Shown in pieces: positions 9,727 through 16,619 of a stretch of DNA of 17,885 nucleotides. The stretch comes from Phytophthora quininea (taxonomy: Eukaryota > Oomycota > Peronosporomycetes > Peronosporales > Peronosporaceae), in assembly GCA_011947345.1 (NCBI GenBank), contig JAAVTG010000978.1, forward strand, positions 1-17,885, written 5' to 3'. The position numbers and the translations under genes are program-made. A model generated the notes under the pieces. That model saw only the letters and a program-made list of their open reading frames with translations, did not search any database and had not been told where the DNA came from. Every line of letters starts with the position of its first letter. The first letter of the stretch is position 1.

Positions 9727-11891
9727 CTAGTTGCAGGGGTGCACGTCCGTGTAATCCGGAATGATTCGCTTCCCACGGACGTCATCTCGCGACTTGCCGT
9801 CAACCGCTTGCTTAACTACTTCCGCCCTCATGGAGACGAGGTCCTGTAGGCAATCTCTAATGCCCTTTTCAGAAGCGAACTCTTCGGTGAGAGTTTCAAG
9901 TTCGTAGATCGACCTAAATACCGAACGAAATCGGTTAGTGTCTCTTTCGATGCAGTAGTTTCACTTACCTGTCCACGTTATCAACGGTGCCATCGGCCGA
10001 CACGCTGCCATTTTCGACGAGCGGTAGCAGTGCGTCCAGGGCATACAGCTTGATAAAAAACGAGTATGCGGAAATTCCTGCTCGACGAGAAGATTCACGC
10101 ATATAATTCTTTCCCAAGCCGCGTACTTGTTTGTCGGTGTACACGGCTTCACCGTTGGGAAGATGGATCTTTGCTTTGCCTTCTGCAGCTTCAAGTTCCG
10201 CCCGAGCGTCTACGACAGCAATTATGCAAAGTTAGCTTCCCACCGTTCTCAAAATCATCACTTGTTCTTGCCAACCTTTCATGTACTGGACAACTTCCCG
10301 GCGAAAAATGGCAGGTTCAATGCGCGTACGTTTAGATTTGTTCCGAGAACGGAACTTGTCCTCGTTACGAAGAACAGTGAATACACTGCTGGACAACACC
10401 CACCTGACAGCAATTCAACAGAACCACGCATAAACGTCAGGAAAAAAGCACCTTAATATCCATAGCATTGGGCAGACGTACGCTGGCGATATTTCGTTGA
10501 TCACCGGCGACAACGCAGGAATGACGTGTGCTGGAGAGTTGATCAGTGAAAAGGCAGGGTCACAACCTGCGGCAACGTATTCACCGCAGTCGCGATCACC
10601 GAGTACGGCGCCTTCACGAAATTGCTGGGGAACTTCACATTGCAACCCAGCCCAAAAACACGCCCTCGCCGGGGAAAAGTTCCTGGTCAGGCGCTTTTAG
10701 AGTGTGATTGCTCCCAACATTGGCTCCGTAGCCGACATTTCCTTTGCCCTCCGGCCAGATCGAGGCGATGAGTAGTGCTTGGTGGTGGAAGCCCACAAAC
10801 GGGCCAACAAAGCTTGATGTCACCTCACCTTCAGCGATCGACGTGTTGGGTCCTATGACAGAGCTCAAGACCACTCCGTGGCGCTCGACATGTGACGTAT
10901 CGCACAGGAGCGATTTCTCCACCACACTCAGAACCTCAACTGTCGAGTTCCACTGCACGATCGAGTCGCGAACAATGCACTTGGCCTTGATCACGGTGGG
11001 CTCCTTCAACGTCGACAGAATCGTCGAGTTTGCCACGTCGCTGTCTTCCACTAGCGCGTGTTCGCCGACAAAAGCGTTATCCACTCGAGTGCAGCCTCTG
11101 ACGCGCGCGTTCTTCCCGATGATCGTCATCGGACACTTGACCTTCTGCACGTACTCGTCCACAACATGATCGTAAGCCCGAAGAAGCTGCTTGTCTCCTC
11201 TCTTCGTCACCACCTCTGTCCCCACTGCAAACAGGAAGAAATTCAGTATATAAAGCCAACAATTCCTACTGGGGGTGCTCTCTTACAGCTGAAGGGAAGG
11301 TCGGCCACCACTCGGAGGTCTCTGCCTCCAGTCTCGACGCCCACGTGGAGCAACTTGCCGCTCCCGAAGCTCGTGGTCGACTGCGTGCAACTGACGGTCC
11401 CGCACTGCAGCACACAGGCGCCTTCATCTACTAACGTCTTCCGCAGCACCAAAACGTCCCTCACCAGCGCGTCGTCCCTCACCCCAACGTCGCTCAGCGT
11501 CGAGTTGTAGACACCGCAAGCGAAGGAGACCCCGTCCACGTCGTGGGAGAAGCGCGAGAAGCTGCCGAGCGTCACTCGACCGACGAAGGAGTTCCTCTGG
11601 ATGCGACTAGTCTGGAGCGGCTGGTTGCGGGTCTTGCGGACGAGCGACCAGCTCTCGGCTGAAGGAAAGGGGAGCAAGAGTGATGATCAAATTAGTTGCA
11701 GGTTAGTGGAGTTTGAAAGGACTCTAGGGCTGTAGACGGAGCCTACCAGAGTTCCCATTGGCCTCTAGCGCTCGAACCTCGGCTATAGACAGCGGGAGCG
11801 AGGGTTCGGAGAAGGCGGAGCGACAGGAGACGACGTACGACACGTGCGCGGACGATAGCAGCGACTCCAGCTCCGCGTGAAATGTGGCCAT
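9727..11891 (-). CDS. DUF4954-like left-handed beta-helix (hexapeptide-repeat) protein, six exons
   Basis: Exons on the minus strand: 11891-11747, 11658-11287, 11224-10482, 10403-10276, 10209-9969 and 9913-9727, giving 605 residues after two base restorations. The ATG at 11891 (MATFHAEL) is the only ATG before the first domain motif, EVRALEANGNS-AESWSLVR. The middle has hexapeptide-like repeats, followed by the hallmark GFHHQALLIASIWPEGKG, NVGYGANVGSNHT and PDQELFPGEG. Adding one T at each of two T runs, in exon 3 near 10655 and near 10550, restores FFGLGCNVKFPSNF and LPFSLINSPAH. The C-terminus ends GKRIIPDYTDVHPCN. I recognise DUF4954, a roughly 600-700-residue family of unknown function best known in Bacteroidetes and spirochaetes. 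The fold resembles nucleotidyl- and acyl-transferase beta helices, but I see no nucleotidyltransferase domain. Splice phases agree at all five introns. Confidence 0.82.
10210..10275 (-). other. intron 4 of the DUF4954-like gene (66 bases)
   Basis: On the minus strand the donor is GTTGGC after ATGAAAG and the acceptor is TCGTAG. It joins QYMK to DARAELEA through a split GAC codon. The other four introns, minus strand, are 11746-11659, 11286-11225, 10481-10404 and 9968-9914 (88, 62, 78 and 55 bases). All are GT-AG. The 10481-10404 intron (GTACGT...TGTCAG) restores ISPA-WVLSSSVFTVLRNE. Confidence 0.82.
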
Positions 11892-11950
11892 GTGGCCGGA
11901 ATCGTGAATGACTTGGGTTTTGTATGACGGCAACAACGGCGCGACGGCCC

Positions 11951-12017
11951 AAAATGACTATCTGGTGTCCTTGTGATTTGTATGCACTTCAACACGACTC
12001 ACTTATTTTTGGCCAAT
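11951..12017 (-). promoter_or_regulatory. predicted core promoter of the DUF4954-like gene
   Basis: On the minus strand an initiator-like TCATTTT (complement of 11951-11957) lies about 60 bases before the ATG at 11891. About 56 bases further upstream is ATTGG (an inverted CCAAT box; CCAAT on the plus strand at 12013-12017). Oomycete initiators follow roughly YCAYTYY. The whole gap to the annexin stop (11892-12085) contains nothing else I can name. Confidence 0.45.
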
Positions 12018-12085
12018 GGGCATGGCCTTGAGACAGCTACGTTGCAGCTCGCCTTGAGATCGCGCAGGGCCTTAGTGGCAGAGCC

Positions 12086-13064
12086 CTAGTGGTTGGGCGC
12101 GTCGTAGACCGCGAGCAGCAGCTTGCCGTAGTCGCCGCTGACCTCTCCGTGGATGCGGTCGCGCAGGTCCTTTCCGTACTTCTTCTTGTACACGGGCTTG
12201 ATGTCGCTCAGCACCAAGTGGTAGCGCACGAGCGCCGCTCAGCCCGTCCGTGCCGAAGCCCTTCATGGTGCTCTCGAACAGCTCCGACAGTAGCACGAGC
12301 GGCTCCAGCACCATGCGCACCAGGAAGAGCAGCGCGTCCTCGGCGTCGCCTCCGAACTCCTTCTTGACCGCCTTGATGATGTCGTTCTTGTGCTTTTTCT
12401 CGTAGACGGCGTTGACTGCGCGTAGGTGCTGCGGGGGCTGGTCACGAGGACGTTGATGAAGGTGCGCTCATCCGTGCCCATGCGGCCCTGGCCGGCCTTG
12501 TACAGAGCTTCGGCATCCAGCTCAGCCTTTTGCGGCGTGTGCACTACCGGGTCGAAGGGCTCGAGCGGCGCCTGCATGGAGGCCATGACAACTTTCTTGA
12601 GGTCTCCGCTGAGCTCGCTGTCAGCACGACGTTGAGGTCGTGGTGGTATTTGTCGAAGTAGGTCTTCTTGAGGATGGACAGCTCCGCGTTGGTCCTGCCC
12701 ATGACGATGGGGTAGATGAGCTTCTCCTTGGTGCCCAGCCCTTTGGTGGCCTTGCGCAGGATGGAGGCCTCGGCCTCGGGCAGCGGCCGCGCGATGAGCT
12801 GCAGCAGCCGGCCAAAGTCGCCCGACGTCTCACTCTTGAGCAGCTTCTTGAGGTCCTCGTTGAAGAGCTGCGGGTAGCGCACCGAGATGAGGTAGCGCTG
12901 GTCCGCCGACTTGGTGCCGAGCGACGCGATGAGCCCTTCTCGTCCGTGCCCAGGCCCTTGCAGGCGTCGTGGATGGCCTTGCACGTGTGGTCGATGTCGG
13001 GCGAGAAGTTGAGCGTGGCCCCGTTGAACACGGCGTGGTTGGCGGGCGGGTACAGGTTCAGCAT
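12086..13064 (-). CDS. annexin, four repeats, intronless, frame-broken
   Basis: A calcium-dependent phospholipid-binding protein of about 327 residues, the normal annexin core size. The start is ATG 13064 (MLNLYPPANHAV); the stop at 12086-12088 follows DAPNH. All four repeats keep a type 2 calcium loop plus the acidic cap: KGLGTDE with SETSGD; KGLGTKE with AELSGD; GRMGTDE with KEFGGD; KGFGTDG with GEVSGD. The N-terminal tail is very short, about 20 residues. Frame breaks: near 12945 (one G short), near 12618 (one G short), near 12435 (one C short) and near 12235 (two bases missing or one extra). Annexins are abundant in oomycete membranes and cell walls and have been linked to callose synthase activity (family knowledge). 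GC-rich codons match the neighbouring transporter gene. No membrane-spanning segment or signal peptide is present. Confidence 0.92.
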
Positions 13065-13586
13065 GGCTGGCTGGAAGGAGAAGGAGGGCTTCCTGCAGGA
13101 GAGCCGCGAGAAGTGTGAGACCTTGAGCTGGGTTAAATGCGACGAGCTGGGTTGAATATGATCACGTAAACGCGGGGTGATTACGCAAAAATGTCAGGAA
13201 TTTTGAAATCCAATTTATCTTGCGTTTTGTATTGAGCTCGATACCTTTCTAATGTTAAATTCCTGTAATTTAATTCGTAACCCGTAACCTGTGTAACCCG
13301 CTCATCACCTTCAGCTTGCTCATCCTCTTCAGCTTCAGAATTGATTTCATATTGATTTCAATTCAATAATTAAGGTCATTCCGCTGGCGTTCCATCGTAG
13401 TTCTTCTGCCATTCTTCGACCCTTCTCTGGAGCGGTCGACGCACGTTCTTTTGAAACAAATCTAAATTTAGCTGATCATGATTTCGTTTAGAACGATGTT
13501 GAAGTTGATCCCCATTTTAACAACGGACGCTTTTGATTGGGCTGTTGGGCAGTTTGGCGGCGGATCCTCGGGTTGACGAGCTTCTC
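13065..13586. other. AT-richer intergenic region between divergent annexin and PLD-like genes
   Basis: Base composition shifts to AT-rich at about 13180-13500, unlike the GC-rich genes on either side. It contains GTAACC-like words repeated three times near 13280-13300, and ATTGATTTCA occurs twice near 13340-13360. I see no convincing reading frame. An ATTGG box at 13536-13540 probably belongs to the downstream PLD-like gene. The annexin 5' leader must lie at the left end. Confidence 0.5.
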
Positions 13587-13593
13587 TCATTTT
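13534..13593 (+). promoter_or_regulatory. predicted core promoter of the PLD-like gene
   Basis: TGATTGGGC at 13534-13542 (inverted CCAAT box) is followed 45 bases later by an initiator-like TCATTTT at 13587-13593. Transcription would start near 13589, leaving a leader of 35-105 bases depending on which ATG is used. The same nine bases TGATTGGGC recur in the divergent promoter at 16578-16586. Confidence 0.5.
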
Positions 13594-13595
13594 CG

Positions 13596-13613
13596 CCCCC
13601 GTGAAAACGGGGG
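13596..13613 (+). repeat. perfect hairpin with GAAA tetraloop in the PLD-like gene leader
   Basis: CCCCCGT, GAAA, ACGGGGG: a seven-base-pair perfect stem closed by a GNRA-class tetraloop, only a few bases after the predicted transcription start. GNRA loops are unusually stable in RNA. A 5'-leader stem this close to the cap could affect ribosome loading. This is inference from sequence only. Confidence 0.6.
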
Positions 13614-13622
13614 ACGCGCGCC

Positions 13623-13685
13623 ATGAACATCGGCCGCCTTCTCCACGCTGCGGAGAACGCAGCAGCAACCACTGGCAAGGTGTGA
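13623..13685 (+). CDS. short upstream ORF, or frame-broken N-terminus, of the PLD-like gene
   Basis: ATG 13623 opens a 20-codon frame (MNIGRLLHAAENAAATTGKV) that stops at 13683-13685, eight bases before ATG 13694. It is either a regulatory uORF or the real N-terminus. One missing G in the AAGG run at 13677-13680 would fuse it in frame to VTRAMSIVRIL. The region is positively charged and low in acidic residues, so a mitochondrial targeting peptide is conceivable. Given the indel rate of this window I lean slightly to the fused reading. Confidence 0.4.
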   Translation: MNIGRLLHAAENAAATTGKV

Positions 13686-13693
13686 CCCGCGCC

Positions 13694-14765
13694 ATGAGCA
13701 TCGTTCGCATACTAAATGCAACAGAGTCGACAATGCAATTCGGGCTGCTGGACGGCTGGGACGACGACGAGGGCGAAGAGGACACCTTAGCGACGAACGA
13801 CGACGCTGCTGAGGACACCGACGCAGACACAGCGATGGACGAGGACGAATCTGGCGCCCCCAGCGCTCCAGCCAACGCCACCATCCCTCTCTGGGAGATG
13901 TGGCTGCTTGCGTTGCTGGAGCGCTACCAAAACGACAAAGGCAAGCCCGACTACGACACCGTGCAGGAAGAACGCTGCGCAGTGCCACGACCCTGCGCAG
14001 CATCGCCTACGGTGCTGGTCACCGTAGGGTCATGCTCGGCGCTCCACGTCCTAGACGGGGGCGTGGGGTGTTGCCTCAGCACCGAATCGAGGAGCTGGCA
14101 CGTCGAATGCAGAACCTGCCATGCCAGTACCGGTTCAAAACGGTTGAGGCTGCTAAGTGGATGGGGATCAATCCATCCACTTACTCAAGACTACGGTGGA
14201 GGGCAGAGATAATCCTGGCGAAGCTCTCCACCGTAGTCTTCTCCCAAGCCACGGCCGCCGACGCCGTAATGCTGTTGAGCAAGGTAACAGGCGCTTCGTC
14301 GCGAGTGTGGGTAGCAATGTATGCCTTCACGCTACCCACATTCGCCGAAGCGCTTGTGCAGCTGCACAAGCGGAAGCTCAAGTGTGCCTCGTGTGCGATA
14401 AAGTGTGGGCTAGCAGCAGCACCGACGCACTAAGATGCCTGCAACAGCTCCTCCAAGCAGGGATTCTGTGCTACCACCTAGGAAGTTATATGATGCACCT
14501 CAAGTTGATTATCGTGGACGCTGTTCTGCGCATTCGGCAGTCCAAACCTGTCCATGAGGCCTACGGCGCTTATCGCGAGTGCCTCGCTCAACTGAACCTG
14601 GCACAAGCGCTCCAAGCAGCCAACATTTTCCAGGGACTGTTTGACGACAGTGCAATTAAGACGGCGACATTCACAGACGTCACCAAGCAGCTCGTCAAGC
14701 TGCAGGAGAAGAAGGCCAAGAAGACAAAGGCGAAAACAAGCAAGCGCAGGCTCAGCAGCGAGTAA
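13694..14765 (+). CDS. phospholipase D-like protein (PLD6/Zucchini-type single HKD motif), frame-broken
   Basis: About 360 residues. An acidic linker (DGWDDDEGEEDT, about 13750-13850) precedes a helical region containing AAKWMGINPSTYSRLR. The catalytic-type domain then begins near VWVAMYAFTLPTFAEALVQLHKRKLK and continues VCLVCDKVWASSSTDALRCL, SYMMHLKLIIVD. HLKLIIVD is a correct HxK(x)4D motif (about 14492-14518). Two bases later in another frame lies GSPN (14536-14547). With two bases restored, the spacing D(x)6GSxN is exactly that of the PLD superfamily. Frame changes: near 13970, near 14382 (one G short in AAGTG), near 14520 and near 14605. The C-terminus is lysine-rich (KKAKKTKAKTSKRR). 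Single-HKD members work as dimers and include cardiolipin hydrolases and piRNA nucleases; which applies here is unknown. The coding strand is full of inverted repeats. Confidence 0.68.
13975..14000 (+). repeat. inverted repeat: two copies of palindrome CTGCGCAG
   Basis: CTGCGCAG occurs at 13975-13982 and 13993-14000 with 10 bases between. Being self-complementary, the copies are both direct and inverted repeats and can form an eight-base-pair stem. The second copy touches the next hairpin. Confidence 0.85.
13999..14036 (+). repeat. inverted repeat, 9-bp stem with 5-base loop plus outer 5-bp stem
   Basis: CCTACGGTG (14006-14014) and CACCGTAGG (14020-14028) are perfect complements around CTGGT. 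Beyond a small internal loop, AGCAT (13999-14003) pairs with ATGCT (14032-14036). Confidence 0.85.
14154..14183 (+). repeat. inverted repeat, 11-bp perfect stem with 8-base loop
   Basis: TAAGTGGATGG (14154-14164) and CCATCCACTTA (14173-14183) are perfect complements around GGATCAAT. It encodes the KWMGINPSTY part of the PLD-like protein. Confidence 0.9.
14187..14240 (+). repeat. inverted repeat, 15-bp perfect stem extended to about 18 bp
   Basis: AAGACTACGGTGGAG (14187-14201) is the exact reverse complement of 14226-14240. After a G-T wobble, GC at 14203-14204 pairs with GC at 14223-14224, leaving an 18-base loop. A 15-base perfect match at this distance is very unlikely by chance in coding DNA. 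Confidence 0.9.
14291..14353 (+). repeat. inverted repeat, about 23 bp stem with a 2-base bulge
   Basis: TGTGGGTAGC (14306-14315) pairs with GCTACCCACA (14331-14340). A G-T pair follows, then GCGA (14301-14304) pairs with TCGC (14342-14345). After a two-base bulge, GCGCTTCG (14291-14298) pairs with CGAAGCGC (14346-14353). The loop is 15 bases. The encoded residues (SRVWVAMYAFTLPTFAEA) still match the PLD core pattern. Confidence 0.9.
14351..14372 (+). repeat. perfect 22-base palindrome
   Basis: CGCTTGTGCAG followed directly by its exact reverse complement. It overlaps the end of the preceding inverted repeat by three bases and encodes ALVQLHKR of the PLD-like protein. Two 5-bp stems (14251-14255 with 14263-14267; 14272-14276 with 14286-14290) fill the gap before that repeat, so 14154-14372 is tiled by inverted repeats almost end to end. 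Confidence 0.92.
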
Positions 14766-14798
14766 ACTTATCGTGAGGAGGTCCTAACTCCCCAAGTC

Positions 14799-14816
14799 CG
14801 TCAAGTTCGTCAAGTC
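14799..14816. repeat. tandem 9-base direct repeat in the convergent 3' region
   Basis: CGTCAAGTT is followed by CGTCAAGTC. It lies in the 125-base gap (14766-14890) between the stop codons of the PLD-like gene (+) and the BT1-family transporter (-). I see nothing else in that gap, and no AATAAA. Confidence 0.6.
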
Positions 14817-14890
14817 AATACATTTCGAAAACGTGGGTAAGTCTGTGACGTGGTCGAACGCATTGAATAAGGACACCGTCTGCGCGGGAG

Positions 14891-16496
14891 CTAGTCCTCC
14901 ACCTTGAGGTCGATGGCACCGTCGCTGTCGGTGCCGTCCTCGCTCTTTTTCCGAGACGACTTGCCTGCTTTGGTCTTGCTCTGCGACGCCAGCGACGAGC
15001 TGCTGATGCTCGTGGTGGTCGGCACCATGAACAGCAGGACGAGCGGCACCAGCTTGGCCACGCTGCGGATGGTGACGGCCGCGGCCAGCCCGGCAAAGTT
15101 GGTCTTGGAGATCTGCAGGTAGCTGCACAGCCACGAGCCGCCGTACGAGGCTACCGACCAGGAAAAGTTGTAGATGGACATGAGCAGCGCAAACATGGTG
15201 CCTTCGATGCCCGGTGGACAGATCTTGGCGCACAGCACGAGAGACGGCATGTGCTTGAGGCGGGCGACCACGTCCGAAAGGATCTCGTCGCCAAAGATGA
15301 AGAACCGGTCGCCGATGCCGAAGGCGACGTTCAGCCGCGAGACGAGCACAAACTCAGCGAACGAGACGCAGGCCGACGCCAGCTGGATGCGGAAGAACAT
15401 GCGGCGGAAGGGCATGTCGCGGAAGTAGGCGTTGTAGAGCGCGGTGGTGCCCAGCAGCGTGCAGCTGCCGACGGTCGAGATGAAGCCCAGGAAGGACTTG
15501 GAGAAGCCCAGCTCCACCGTCTTGAAGCTGAACATCGCCTCGCCCACACTGGGAGGCAGCGCATTCGATAGGAAGATCCACAGCACGGGACGCCAGCAGA
15601 TCGGGTCCACAATGACGGATCCCAGCGCGCGGCACTGGTCCTGCACGGTTTGGAGGAAGCTGTGGTCTGCCGGCGGGACGTACGTCTCCTCTGGGATCTT
15701 GATGGAGATCAGCACCACACAGAGCGGACCCACCGCCGAGATGAAGAACACGCCCAGCGGCCCAAACGTATTGAGTGCGTATCCGGACACCATCGACCCC
15801 AGCACTGAGCCGATCGAGAGCGAGAGCCATGACAGCGTCTGCAGATTGCCTGCCATGTCTTCTCGTTCGCTGCGTGCCGCCTCCACAACTTTGCCGTCAA
15901 TCACAACGTCGCAAAGGCGATGCCCAGACTCGCCACCACAAGCGCCACCAGAGCGCTCTCGTAGGTGGTGATGAAGCCAGGCATGGAGAGCGCAAAGTAG
16001 GCAGCAGCCGAAATGGCGCTAAAGATGAGTAGGTAGGACTTGCGTCTTGTGCCCCAAATGGGGACGCTGTCGGACAGCATGCCGTACAGTGGCTTGACGA
16101 TCCAGGGATGGCGGCGGTGGCTCGCAGCGCCTCGGACTGCGCTGGGGGCAGCGCTAGCGTCTCGTTCAGGTAGTAGCTCGTGCCCAACGAACAGAGCGTG
16201 CTGCGGATGCCCTGCGTGAAATAAACAAAGAAGATCTGCAGCAGCAGGCCGTCTCCGAACTGCAGCCGCATGGACTTGCACCAGTGGATGACGCTCTGCA
16301 GGCTCGACAACTTGCGGTCCTTGTTGTCCTTGAGGCTGCTTACGTCGTACGCGTCCTCGCTGTCGGCGGAAGAGTCCATCGTGCTGGCCACGCTGCTCCT
16401 ACCGCCACCGCTCTCCATGTCCAGAGCCTCCGTCTTCTTGTTTCGGCCGCGAATGCCGTCGCCAGGCAGCAGCTCGCTCGCGTCACTGTCGGCCAT
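14891..16496 (-). CDS. folate-biopterin transporter family (BT1/FBT, MFS-type) membrane protein
   Basis: About 535 residues, intronless. The start is ATG 16496 (MADSDASELLPGDG); the longer frame begins at TTG. An acidic, serine-rich cytosolic tail of about 75 residues precedes the membrane part, which begins LLLQIFFVYFTQGI. BT1 hallmarks follow: STLCSLGTSYYL, LPPAQSEALRATAAIP, WIVKPLYGMLSDSVPIWGTR, then RRKSYLLIF, GIAFADVVIDGKVVE and SLSIGSVLGSMVSGY. About twelve hydrophobic segments are visible, including VLWIFLSNALPPSVGEAMFSF and LVPLVLLFMVP. The C-terminal tail is charged and cytosolic. Family members carry folates, biopterin or related compounds, and oomycetes have many copies (family knowledge); the substrate here is not determined. 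Two breaks: near 16108 (one C short, restores IPWIVKP) and near 15906 (one base short, restores FADVVIDG). Confidence 0.92.
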
Positions 16497-16619
16497 GATG
16501 AAAGCACGCGCGTCTGGCAAGAGTCAGAATGAAGCGCAGATCCTTTTCACAAAGTTGCTTTGAATTTTATCGTCATCTGATTGGGCCCGAAATAGAATAT
16601 TTGCAATGGAGTAGTCGCA
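16497..16619. promoter_or_regulatory. 123-base divergent promoter region with CCAAT box and initiator
   Basis: It separates the BT1-family transporter (-, start 16496) from the acidic-protein gene (+, start 16620). On the minus strand TCATTCT (complement of 16526-16532) is an initiator-like element about 30-35 bases before the transporter ATG. CCAAT (complement of 16580-16584) lies about 50 bases upstream of it. Read on the plus strand, that box is TGATTGGGC (16578-16586), identical to the one before the PLD-like gene. Confidence 0.5.

Noticed and set aside
13270..13310. Telomere-like or satellite repeat (GTAACC words)
   Set aside because: Only three imperfect copies with irregular spacing; too little to call a repeat array.
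14154..14372. Inverted repeats as terminal repeats of a transposon or MITE
   Set aside because: The arms are close together, nested in one coding domain, differ from pair to pair, and no target-site duplication or transposase frame flanks them.
15174..15971. Plus-strand open frames opposite the BT1-family transporter
   Set aside because: They are GC-rich antisense shadows; the minus frame carries the conserved transporter motifs.
16529..16619. Alternative upstream start at ATG 16529 for the acidic protein
   Set aside because: The frame from 16529 overlaps the predicted transporter promoter and reads into a different frame from the SPPPAPP/GGAFEFPEDDEED stretch; ATG 16620 fits better.
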